From Diphasiastrum complanatum (lineage: Eukaryota > Streptophyta > Lycopodiopsida > Lycopodiales > Lycopodiaceae), in contig CM055109.1 in assembly GCA_029204225.1 (NCBI GenBank), positions 1,978,340-2,042,339 of the forward strand: a DNA stretch of 64,000 nucleotides, in the 5' to 3' direction. Below the pieces are notes generated by a model. That model made no database searches and had not been told where the DNA came from. It worked only from the letters and a program-made list of their open reading frames with translations. Position 1 is the first letter of the stretch. Each line of letters opens with the position of its first letter. Below, one piece after another: positions 31,225-40,952 of this stretch. The translations under genes and the position numbers were made by a program.

Positions 31225-32420
31225 AGTAGGATGTACTTTGAATGATGTCATTGTGAATGATAGTGAGAAAGAATCATTATCATATGAGTCATTACCTAAA
31301 ACATTGAGTAGAAGTTCTTGTTTGAAAAAAGAGAGTACTTCAATAATCCTTATGTTGAAGGTACTAATCGTTTTTTCATGGCTTCTAATGTCTTTGATGT
31401 TTCTACTTCTTATGATGCAATTATTAAGAGGGAGTCTTATGAAGAAACGAGAAATGGAAGATTGTTTCTTGGGAAGATCCAAGGCATGGATCTCAAATCT
31501 CTTCATCAACTCAAAGGAATCTATGATTGTGAATTAATCACTCATGATCGAGATGGCAAAAGGTGGGCTAAAGAACACTACATGGAGCAAATCGAGACGC
31601 GATTTCTTCAAGGCAAGGGAGATCTCATTGGTGAGCTTGTTGAGGTTTTTTATGGACTCAAGAGGGCTGGATTTATTAGGTTTGATACTCATCTTCACCT
31701 ACTCTACTTCATGTTGGATGGAAAGTTTGGAATCTATCTTTTGATTTATGATGGTGGCATTGTTTTCACTAACCTTTGTGGAAATTCAAGATCAAGCATT
31801 GATGAGATGTTGTTGGATATAGATCATATGTTTGAGAGGGAGTAGTTCTAGTGGGTCAGGTTTAAAGATATTCATATCTTTGATATCTTTGATGTTCAAG
31901 AGAAAGGTAAGCAAGTAGAAGCCACTCACTTTGCTTTACCCACATGTTTTCGAGAATTTTCTTGTGTAGATGATGCTATGCAAGTGGATATTGGTTCTCA
32001 TGGTTTTTATGCTGGAAAAGCAAGTAATGGATCTGGACAAAAAAGGTTTTTCAATGACTTTGATGTTCAAGAGGAAGAACAAGAGGCTGGTCTCAAAGGG
32101 CTTCAACAACACAAAAGGAAAAGTGGTCATATGGAGCTAGTCAAGAGCATCAAAGGAAGGTTATTTGGCAAAGATGTTATGGATCTATTTTTGCAGGTTA
32201 TTGAAGACTCAAGTAAGGTCAAAGGAGTAGCAAGTAAGTGTTTTTCAAGTTTACTTTACTTCTTCTATCTCATGTTTGAGCTATTTCATGTGGATGTGTG
32301 CAAATTGTCAAGATATGGACAAACTAGCTACATTGTCTTGCAATATCTTATTGTTGGAGTTGTACTGACATTCTTGGCTGGCTTTGCTAATGGAAATGAA
32401 GCTATTGAAGGTTCTTGACT
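31225..32420 (+). pseudogene. Copia-derived RT-like repeat, copy B
   Basis: The longest frame is 31318-31845 (175 aa). It contains KEHYMEQIETRFLQGKGDLI, ELVEVFYGLKRAGFIRFDTH, IYLLIYDGGIVFTNLCGN and DEMLLDIDHMFERE. These align in order with copia RT (YMEQPxGF, KALYGLKQAxRxWYxRFD, LLxYVDDIxFTGN, FEM), but catalytic YVDD is YDGG and residues between blocks are lost. A second frame (31978-32418, 146 aa) has no family I recognise. It is preserved better than copy A, with which it is colinear to the tail (ELVKSIKG, LFLQVIEDSSKVKG). Loss of the catalytic Asp pair rules out normal RT activity. Confidence 0.55.
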
Positions 32421-32709
32421 TTGGAGTTTTCTATTATTTTATTCTATTTAGGCCCCAAGTCTTTTATTCAAGTTCTACCTAGCCATTTTGCATGCTCATT
32501 GGGTTGGGCTTACACACACAGGTTGTTAGTGCCCTCGCACTTATTATTCTGATTGTACAGTAGTGTACTGTGGCAGGGCCCATTAGGTGAAGCTTGGCTG
32601 ATAGTATTTTAAGTGGCAGGACCCACCTATTTATTTGTGTACAGGAGATACCCACAATAGAATCCCGACCCACCTCACTAGAGGGATCTACCTCAGGAAC
32701 CCAACAACC
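32421..32709 (+). mobile_element. Probable copia 5' LTR remnant
   Basis: Noncoding sequence just upstream of a primer site. The end AACCCAACAACC precedes TGGTATCAGAGT. The left boundary is not visible. Confidence 0.3.
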
Positions 32710-32721
32710 TGGTATCAGAGT
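32710..32721 (+). other. tRNA-Met primer binding site (copia)
   Basis: TGGTATCAGAGT, one base from the standard site. It is followed within 60 bp by integrase sequence, so GAG and protease have been deleted. Confidence 0.6.
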
Positions 32722-32754
32722 ATTAGAAATCCAACGAGTTAGTATCAAAATAGT

Positions 32755-33185
32755 AGAAACCCAATAGAATGGACTTGTTGAGAGAAAGAACAGAACATTA
32801 GTCAAATTGACCAAGTGTATGCTTGCTCATGCGACACTTCCGAAAGTCTTCTGGGCTGAAGGTGTCTCCATTGTAGCTTATATCTAGATAGATGTCCGAC
32901 TAAAAGCCTCTCATACAAAACACCTTATGAAGTTTGGATAGGGTCCAAAACCATCATTATCAAACCTACATATTTTTTGAATGTATCGCTTATGCACATA
33001 TACCACAAGATATCAGGAAGAAACTTGACTTCCACAATATCAAATCTATTTTCATCAGCTACACTACTTTAGATAAGCTTATAAGTTGTATGATCCTATT
33101 GAGTTGAAGATATTCACCAGTCCACATATCGTCTTCATCGAAGATCAGTTTATTGACCTCAAAAGTAAGGGCAAAGCTCATGTAG
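32755..33185 (+). pseudogene. Copia integrase C-terminal fragment
   Basis: Shifting frames read GLVERKNRTLVKLTKCML, HATLPKVFWAEGVSIVAYI, KTPYEVWIGSKPSLSNLHIF, IPQDIRKKLDFHNIKSIFI, YKLYDPIELKIFTSPHIVFI. This is the end of the copia integrase core and the following 'FGC.AY.HIP...R.KLD' segment in order. Several stops and shifts are present. The element is a PBS-to-integrase deletion derivative with no RT in view. Confidence 0.7.
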
Positions 33186-34560
33186 TCAGACTATCCGACA
33201 TTTTTGGAATATCGAACATTTGTTGACAAATTCCATAGTTTTAGAATCTGTTTACTGTTCTGCTTCTTACTTCTTACGTACAAAACTGTTTCTGCCTGTT
33301 ACTAGGCACGTCTAGGCATTTTTCTTGAATGTTAGTTTCTTAGTCAAGGCCCAAATCAGGCACAAAGAAATTGGTATCAATGTAGTATTAATGTCATGCA
33401 TGTTAGAGGACAACTCAGATCTGTCTCTCTTGAACCGTGTCACATGCAATCAATCCATCATATAACCAAAACGTTCAACCAAATGATCAGCATGTAGTCC
33501 AGGTGAACAACCATGAAATCTACTTCTACCTTGCTGCAAAATGAACTGAAATCAGATCCTAAGCACTACTATACTTGCATAAATAGACAAAACAAGAACA
33601 AGAACTAATCTATAGCATTTTGGAGGTCCAAGAATCAAGAAACCACTAGTTTTTTTATTCTTGGACATCCCAAGAACATCAAGAACTAGAATGTTGGAGG
33701 ATATGCAAGATTTATGCGACATTTTTAGCCTATTTAGTTTACTTGAATGTTGATTCCTACATTAATCCACAAACAAAGGCATTAAATTTTTCCTAGTTGG
33801 GTTACCCAAGGCCATTAGGAGAGAATTGAATCTCGTAGACTCTTACACGACGAATCCACAACTAGGAAAGCATGAAAACTAATCCACTCTAAGTCCACAA
33901 CCACACGCAATATGAATGGAAGGCATGATCATAGGGGCATCACTCAAGAAAACCATCATGATCAAGGAGCTTAGTATAGCATCAAACTCATGGAAAATCT
34001 TCTTATTAAGCATGGAGTAGATACAATGCAAAAAGCTCCTCTTCACAAAGAGGGAGTCTCTTAAATAAGCAAGAGAGCTCCTTAGGTGGCATCCTAGTGG
34101 AATAATGCTCTCCACTAGAGGTCACCATCAAGGTTGCTCACTCTACTTTCTTAAGAGGGGTCTACTTGCATTTATTACATTTGCCTATTAATACTAGTTC
34201 CTACATCGTCATTCCATCTTCCGGGGTTCACCATGAGGCTTACACAGTTCTTGCTTGTCATTCCTAACTAGCATTTCTTGGCTCTCATATTCGGCTCTCA
34301 GTCTTCGTTACTCTCGTCTTTTCAGAGACCTCCTCGGTCTAAGATGAGAGGTGCTCTTGAGTTGCTCTATCCGAGTATCTTGGGGATTCGTCAGAATCAG
34401 CCAACATCATCCCACCCCTAATGTGTTGTAGGACCCACTGCAACTCAAACTGGACGATGTCGCTCCGCTTCCACATTGGCGTCTTCGATCGACACTTGGA
34501 AAAGCATAGATCCTTGTTCGCTTACATAAAACCAAGTGTTTATTGTTGTCAGTCTTTATA
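33186..34560. other. No gene recognised
   Basis: No open frame over 80 codons with a recognisable product and no repeat structure that I can define. Confidence 0.4.
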
Positions 34561-34602
34561 AAAAACTATTTTTGCAAATTGCCGCAATTTATCCAGAATG
34601 TC

Positions 34603-35391
34603 TTATTGCTGCAATCGGTTGATATTCTCAAAATTTGAGGAGCTCCAAGCAGCTTCACAACTTGCATGCTCAAGTGCTTCTTGTGTGTTTTCTTTCTTAT
34701 CACTTGTATTTGCCATTGACGGTTTCATCTTTGGTTTCTTGGCAGGTAGTAACTTATGATCGTATCCTCCATTTTCTTCTGGGTGTGTTTCTGTGGTTCT
34801 TCTCTCAATTGAAGTTCTAGTCTCAAGGAAAACCTTCGATCTATAGGTTGCACAAACTTTGATTATCAGTCTCAAGGGGATGGACTCATCAAAAATTGGT
34901 GGTAGGAATATATTTGGGTGGACGACTTGGTAATGGTAAGAAAACATGATGAAGGCTTGGTGGAAGGGTAAAGAAACTGATAGTTCTACAGTTGCAGCCT
35001 TGGACCCTTGCACACCACTTGCTGGTATGGAGCTCACTTTATTTGCAAATTCACAGTTGTCTTTATATTTCTTTTTTCTACAGCTCTTTCTTTTGATCAA
35101 GATCGATCTGACTTAACTATTACTTAAGTTTTCTCCTTTCCTCCTCAGTTTCTTTGATCTTTCTCTTTATTTCTTCTAGCTGCTTTGCCTACTTCTGTAG
35201 ATCTTTTTTGGTTGCACAACCAATGTAGGTGGTAGTTGGTCTCCGCAAGACACTTGCAATGATCTATCAGCTGCTTCGGTAAGACTATAAAAAATTGAGA
35301 ATTTCTCAGAAGAACAGTGAAATGATGATAAAAAAACAGATGGAAGGTTGGGTGGAGGTGGTGACCAAATTTGTACTAGGAAAATGATCAA
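34603..35391 (-). pseudogene. Unrecognised coding-like fragments, minus strand
   Basis: A 165-residue minus ORF (35100-34603) is rich in Lys, Ser and Glu (LLPAKKPKMKPSMANTSDKK). Just upstream, a frame near 35215-35135 reads KKDLQK, TAG, then AKQLEEIKRKIKETEEERRK, a convincing short coiled coil, then a TAA. A third frame (35391-35176) is proline-rich at its start. Together they look like a decayed or multi-exon host gene fragment. I do not recognise the family, and the exon structure cannot be set from sequence alone. Confidence 0.3.
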
Positions 35392-35859
35392 TTTGGTATC
35401 AATAGTGTCTTAACTACTAATCAACCAGACAATTTTGATTGTTCCCAAATTAAGTGCTGCACTCAATTACTAGCAAATCCTCTTATGGATCAGCATAGAA
35501 CTGTTCCAATAAGATTTGTGTTATTCTTGGTCTTTATTGATTCCAAAAGACAAGAAATGCTCCCATTAGTCGACAGCTTCCAAAATCTTCAACTAAAAGT
35601 GAAAGATATAGTGACCTTACAGAATTGATTGATTTCAACTCAGTAAGGTCATTCACTTTTTAAGCAATTTCTGTTTGATCAATAACCAACAACTTTGAAG
35701 AAATCCAAAACATCCATGGTTACTTCTGTCGTATTATTCTCCTTCTTACTAATCGACTATTCGGTTTTAATCCTCATCCTTTGTTTATCCAGTTCTATGG
35801 ATTTTTCCATGTTTTTTCTACAAAATTACAAGTGTTTTTACACAGTATGCAAAAATACA

Positions 35860-36215
35860 CGGAATTTGACAATAGTGTCGCATTTTCTCTTTCTACAATC
35901 CAGATTGTGTCGCCTGTCATAAATTATGAGTAAAATTATAGTGTCGTATTTTTCGCTTTTTTGCGACACTATCGCTTGTAAGGAATCTTGTGTAAAAATG
36001 TAGTGTCGTCTATTTTGCCATTTTCGCCTGTCGGGAATTATGAGTAGAAATACAGAGTTGCATTTTTTGCATCTTTCAAAGTGCCTCAAACGTTAAGGAA
36101 ATGACTTTGGCAAAATGTGGGACTACCCCAATATTAAGGACATGAGTTTTTGCGACACTGTCGCATTTCAAAAGCCGACACTGTCGTCTTTTTGTGACAC
36201 TATCGCTTGTGGTTC
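35860..36215. repeat. Dispersed TAGTGTCGCA / TGCGACACTA repeats
   Basis: TAGTGTCG or its complement CGACACTA occurs near 35873, 35939, 35964, 36000 and 36201, with ACACTGTCG variants at 36154 and 36179. A longer pattern, CGCCTGTC..AATTATGAGTA, recurs near 35909 and 36027. Opposed copies give potential hairpins such as TAGTGTCGTATTTTTCGC with GCGACACTA. No gene is present. Confidence 0.6.
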
Positions 36216-36747
36216 ATTTATGCAGAGTGACAATTCTAGTTCATTTATGCAGAAAATGGTTTATGGCAATCATCGTCGCTTATCAGCAATTATTATTGAG
36301 AAGGAACTCGATGAATGCCAGTGGACTCCAGCCAACTAGCAATCACATTTGACGACCTAATTACTTAGTATAAATCAACTGTTTATACATTTTCATCAGC
36401 ATGAGAATTATTGTGAATTGTGAAGGAGTTGAGTGTTATTACACGACGCTTCTTGTGCTCTCATCAAACAGATAATTCACAATCAGAAAGTATTGTTGTT
36501 AGCTCTCTCTTTTTATTTCGAAGCTCAAGTCTTGGTTCTGAGTTTGGTAGATTTTGGGATACTAGAGATAAAGATTCTGTTGATAGCAGTTGCAGAGATT
36601 CTAATGGCAGTTCTCATCAAAACATTGTGTATATGAAAGTGTTGTGAACAAAATATAATCTTTGAATTGTCAAATTATATCTATCTTATAAATAACACAT
36701 TTATAAAAAATTTTAAAATGTGTGCAATGTCTTTTGTTCCATGTTGC

Positions 36748-36890
<143 letters not shown>

Positions 36891-36933
36891 TTGCACCCAG
36901 ATCGCAACGATAGACACACACACCCCCCCCCCC

Positions 36934-36942
36934 AAACCCTAA
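36934..36942 (+). promoter_or_regulatory. Telo-box motif AAACCCTAA in a C-rich tract
   Basis: AAACCCTAA follows a run of C and is followed by a CT-rich tract (36980-37045). In plants this box is enriched in promoters of ribosome-biogenesis and translation genes. An RRP1-like exon lies 770 bp downstream, so the pairing is suggestive but unproven. Confidence 0.35.
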
Positions 36943-36979
36943 ACCCCTTCCCTCCTTTTTCTCTGGCCAGCATCTTATC

Positions 36980-36994
36980 TCCCTCCCCCCCCCT

Positions 36995-37026
<32 letters not shown>

Positions 37027-37045
37027 ATCTATATCTCTCTCAACC
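36980..37045. repeat. C-rich and (CT)n tract
   Basis: CCCTCCCCCCCCC-type runs followed by about 35 bp of CT repeats and CTATCTATAT. Confidence 0.85.
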
Positions 37046-37419
37046 TAGGCCTGGTCTTGCTGCGAGCAAAAGTCACCTGAGATCAATGGTCTAAGAAACT
37101 TCCATTCAATAGACTGCCAATGTGCGTTCTAGAGGATCAGAGCACCGATCTGGGGGCCCAAGAGTTAAAAGAAAAAGCTAGAGTTCTGCTCCTCCTCCGT
37201 TGTGTATTATCAACAATTTCTATGTTTCATGGTCTCAAGATACAGCTAACAAGTTTAAGGTTCCACTATATGTATTCTATACTTTAACATCTTTATTTCT
37301 TGCTCTTATGTTGTATCTACCTTGCCTCACATGAACATCCACTTCCAAGCAAGATATTCGGTATGTATGAGATATGCCAGATCTGTGAGGTGTGCGAGCT
37401 ATTTGAGACATGAGATGTG

Positions 37420-37705
37420 CGAGATTTCCGAAGTCGCTCTCTCGGCCTCTCTCTTGCTCGGACTCTCGCTCTCTCGGCCTCTCTCGGCCTCTCTCTTGCT
37501 CGGACTTTTGCTGTCATCTCTCTCTCTCTAAGCGAGATATGCGACACACATCTCGCATATCTCTTAGTCTCTCTTTGACTTTTTTTTTTCTCCCTCTCTC
37601 TCTATAACGCAAATTTTAAAAAATGACTCGAATTTTTTTGAGTATCAAATTTTTCGAGTCTCAAAAATTTGAGTCGTTTTTAAACATTCGCATCTCAAAA
37701 AATTC
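37420..37705. repeat. CTCTCGGCCTCTCT repeats and TCGAG/ATTTTT inverted repeats
   Basis: At 37430-37510 CTCTCGGCCTCTCT and GCTCGGACT alternate. GCGAGATATGCGA (37531-37543) is opposed to TCTCGCATATCTC (37550-37562). At 37618-37685 GACTCGAATTTTTTTGAG is opposed to CTCAAAAATTTGAGTCG. These foreshadow the larger palindromic array at 38540-40740. Confidence 0.6.
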
Positions 37706-37714
37706 ATTTTGCAG

Positions 37715-38075
37715 GCTGACCTCATTGAGAGACTTGCATCTCTTTTGCTTCGTTTAGATGTGAAGCTTTCCCTTCAGATTTTTGAAGGATTTTTGTCCGC
37801 AATGAGCACAGGGAATGGGGTGGCATTGATATATTGCGTTTGGACAAATTCTATTTATTGATCAGGAAGGTTCTGATTAATGTTTTCAAAATTTTGAATA
37901 GCCAAAAATGTAATGAGTAGTGTGTGAAGAAGTTCATGACAACTATGGCAGAAAGAGATTTTCTGCCTAGCGATCATTTTCCAAGTCAAGGTGTGATTTT
38001 GCATCTGCCAGATGGTTACTGGGCTGATGCTGTATTTAGGCAACTTATGTGCCTGGGCTTCAGTTCGCCATTAAG
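37715..38075 (+). pseudogene. RRP1: RRP1/NOP52 exon (pre-rRNA processing), broken
   Basis: The frame from 37715 reads ADLIERLASLLLRLDVKLSL, QIFEGFLSAMS. After a 1-nt shift it reads REWGGIDILRLDKFYLLIRK, VLINVFKILNSQK, then an in-frame TAG where a Trp codon may have been, then KKFMTTMAERDFLPSDHFPS and QGVILHL. This matches the core of RRP1/NOP52, a nucleolar protein of 60S ribosome assembly, whose signature is W.GID.LRLDKF. The block is preceded by TTTTGCAG and followed by AAGGTAAGA, so the flanks look like splice acceptor and donor. That makes this a genomic exon copy, not a processed cDNA. The frameshift and nonsense codon argue it is dead. No other RRP1 exon is recognised nearby, so it is probably a captured fragment. 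Confidence 0.6.
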
Positions 38076-38540
38076 GTAAGATCCGGTTTTCGAATACTTC
38101 ATAAACACTTCAAGGCTTTGGCAGCAATGGGAAACAGTTCATAGCTTCTTCCTGGCTTTAGAGGTAAATTTTCTTACTCAAAAGCAAGCAACGGACGGTT
38201 GACAACTTCACATGCTATTAAACAAGTACTAAAAGTATGTATGTTTTATACACAGAGATAAGAAATTTGTTTTTTTGTATTCAATCTTGGAGCTGGTTCT
38301 ATACCTCCAAAGAAGGGAACTCTCAGTATTAAGCCACAGATTAGTGAATCAAACCCATCTATTGTTGCGTTAAGCACTGTCTCGTGCACAATCGTTGATC
38401 CTGCGTTGTGTCCAATGATAAAACACTTGGCAAAGTCTCCGTGCACAAACAACCATGAAATTATCTTCAAAATGGTTGTAGTTAATTTTGTTTGACATTG
38501 AATTCATGATCGGCAAATTTTGAGAAAGATTCGCTAATTT
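38076..38540. other. No clear coding; possible flanking introns of the RRP1 fragment
   Basis: A pyrimidine-poor stretch ending GGCAG at 38121 and GTAAATTTTC at 38163 could bound a small exon, but I cannot match its product to RRP1. Otherwise nothing is supported. Confidence 0.25.
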
Positions 38541-38651
38541 TCGCGAAGACTTCATGAGGATTTCCTGATTTTCATGAAATTTTCGAGGCCTCTCCCTCCA
38601 GAAAATCTTAAAGAGGTATTTTCACGAAAAATTCTCTCTCTCTCTCTCCCC

Positions 38652-38749
<98 letters not shown>

Positions 38750-39288
38750 ACTCGAGTCCGAGAGAGAATTTTTTGCGAAAGAGAATTTTTCGTCGAAAGA
38801 GAAGTTTCGAGTGTCGCGATAGTTTCGAGTCTTTCGAGTCGCGAAAATTTTTGTTTTGCAAAAAATTCTCTTCCTCTCTTTCGAGCCGCGAAAAATTCTT
38901 TCCGCAAAAAATTTTCTTTTTACGAAAAATTCTCTCTTTCGACGAAAAATTCTCTTTTTACAAAAATTATCTTTCGCAAAAAATTCTCTCTTAGACTCTC
39001 TTTCTAATTTCGCAAAAGAGAATTTTTCGTAGAAAGAAAATTTTTCGCGGAAGAGAGAATTTTTCTCGACTTGAAAGAGAGGAAGAGACTTTTTCGTGAA
39101 AGAGAATTTTTCACGACTTGAAAGACTCGAAACTGTTGTGACACTCGAAACCATGCATTGACTTTCTTAATTAACTTAGTCTCTCGAATGTTTGGTGATA
39201 CGAAAATTTTAGAGAGAGTTAAAATTTTTCGCGAAATTTTTGAGAGAGAATTTTTCACGAAACTTTTGAGAGAATTTCGCGAAATTTT

Positions 39289-39373
<85 letters not shown>

Positions 39374-39750
39374 GAGAGAGAGAGTTGAAAATTTTTGCGA
39401 AATTTTCGCAAAATTCTCTTTGTCGAAAATTTCACGAAAAATACTCTCTTGAAATTTTGCGTGAAATTTTCGAAGAGAGAGAGAGAGAGAGTATTTTTTG
39501 CGAAATTATTGAGAGAGAATTTTTCACAAATTTTCGCGAGAGAGCGCTCTCTCTCTCGAAAATTTCGCAAAAAATTTTAACTCTCTCTCGAAAATTTCGC
39601 AAAAAATATTCTCTCTCTTTCTTCTCTCAATTTTTTGCGAAAGAGAGTATTTTTCGTGAAATTTTTGAAAGAGAGAGTTTGAATTTTTTGCGAGAGAGAG
39701 AGACAACTCTCTATCAAAAATTCACAAAAAATATACTCTCGAAAATTTCG

Positions 39751-39825
<75 letters not shown>

Positions 39826-39947
39826 TCGGGAGAGAGAGAGAGTTGAAATTTTCGAGAGAGTATTTTTCGCGAAATTTTCGAGAGAGTTTTTCGCGAAATT
39901 TTTGAGAGAGTTGGAATTTTTTGCGTCTTTGCGTGAGAATTTTTCAC

Positions 39948-40030
<83 letters not shown>

Positions 40031-40085
40031 ACTCTCTATCGAAATTTCTCAAAAAAAAACTCTCAAAAAATACTCGAATTTTTTT

Positions 40086-40140
<55 letters not shown>

Positions 40141-40740
40141 TCGCTCTCTCGAAAATTTCTCGAAAAATTCCAACTCTCTCTTTCTCTCAAAAATTTTGCG
40201 AGAGAATTTTTCATTGATTTTCGAGAGAGAGTTGGAATTTTTCGCGAAATTTTCGCGGAAGAGAAATTTTCACGACTCAAAAGAGATTTTTTGCAGGATT
40301 TTTTCGATAATTTTTTGCGACTCAAAAGAGATAATTTTTTCGCGACTCAAAACAGATTTTTTCACGACTCAAAACAGATTTTTTCGCGAGATTTTCGCGA
40401 AAGGATTCGCTGATTTTCGCAAAGGATTCCTTGAAAATATTTTCTGGAGGTATTGTCTCTTCAGGTTCGCGTTTTGAGATATTGTTTCTTCAGGGATTTT
40501 AGCGAAATTTTCGAGTAGCCTTAAGGGATTGTTGCGAAAATTTAGCGAGTTTTTCGAGGCATCCCCCTCCAAAAATTTTTTGTGAAATTTTCGAGGCATT
40601 TTCGGGCATTTTCGAGATATTTTCAGGCCATTTTCGAGGGATTTTCGAGGTATTCATTGGCCATTTTCGAGATTCAGCGATTTTCGTGAAACCTTTAGGG
40701 AAATTTCATGAAATTTTTTCGACATTGGCCCTCCCCCTCC
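38541..40740. repeat. TTTTCGCGAAAA palindrome array with alternating (CT)n/(GA)n blocks
   Basis: About 2.2 kb is built from short imperfect units such as GAGAGAGTATTTTTCGCGAAATTTTCG, in which TTTTCGCGAAAA and AATTTTTCGAAAATT are self-complementary. Long dinucleotide runs punctuate it: CT at 38663-38745 (after 15 C), GA at 39293-39369, CT at 39755-39820, GA at 39955-40027 and CT at 40090-40135. Opposed GA and CT blocks can pair with each other, so the whole region is a nested foldback. Open frames of up to 200 codons occur on both strands only because the units lack stops. I know of no named family like this. Confidence 0.85.
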
Positions 40741-40881
40741 TGAATAATGCGACACGTCGGTTGGCAGACTTCGGCCACGTACACACATACATCTTCCACC
40801 CGTCAACGAGGACATACTAAATTTCAATGAGATATTGAATTTCCAAATCATCGGCCGTCGCCTAAGTCGACCGCCATTATT

Positions 40882-40909
40882 GCCCGTCAACGACGGGCAC
40901 TCACAACTA

Positions 40910-40911
<2 letters not shown>
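40882..40911 (+). mobile_element. Candidate Helitron 3' terminus
   Basis: A hairpin GCCCGTC-AAC-GACGGGC (40882-40898, 7-bp stem) is followed 8 nt later by CTAG (40907-40910) and then T. A short hairpin just upstream of CTRR, inserted before T, is the diagnostic 3' end of plant Helitrons. The host side is a TA repeat, a typical A/T target. No RepHel protein is seen in the window and the 5' TC end has not been located, so the element would be non-autonomous. Confidence 0.6.

Positions 40912-40949
<38 letters not shown>
40911..40949. repeat. (TA)n microsatellite
   Basis: About 38 bp of uninterrupted TA directly after the candidate Helitron end. Confidence 0.97.

Positions 40950-40952
<3 letters not shown>

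Noticed and set aside
30900-32709. A shared LTR linking 30405-31221 with 32421-32709
   Set aside because: Only a short stretch (GCATGCTCATTGGG and nearby strings) is alike, the elements are of different classes and orientation, and their primer sites differ.
37715-38075. Functional RRP1 gene
   Set aside because: A frameshift and an in-frame TAG lie in the conserved core, and no other exon is recognised on either side.
38552-40477. Open frames of 153-200 codons on both strands
   Set aside because: The palindromic CG/AT units and GA/CT runs lack stop codons in several frames. Both strands are open at once and the peptides are low-complexity.
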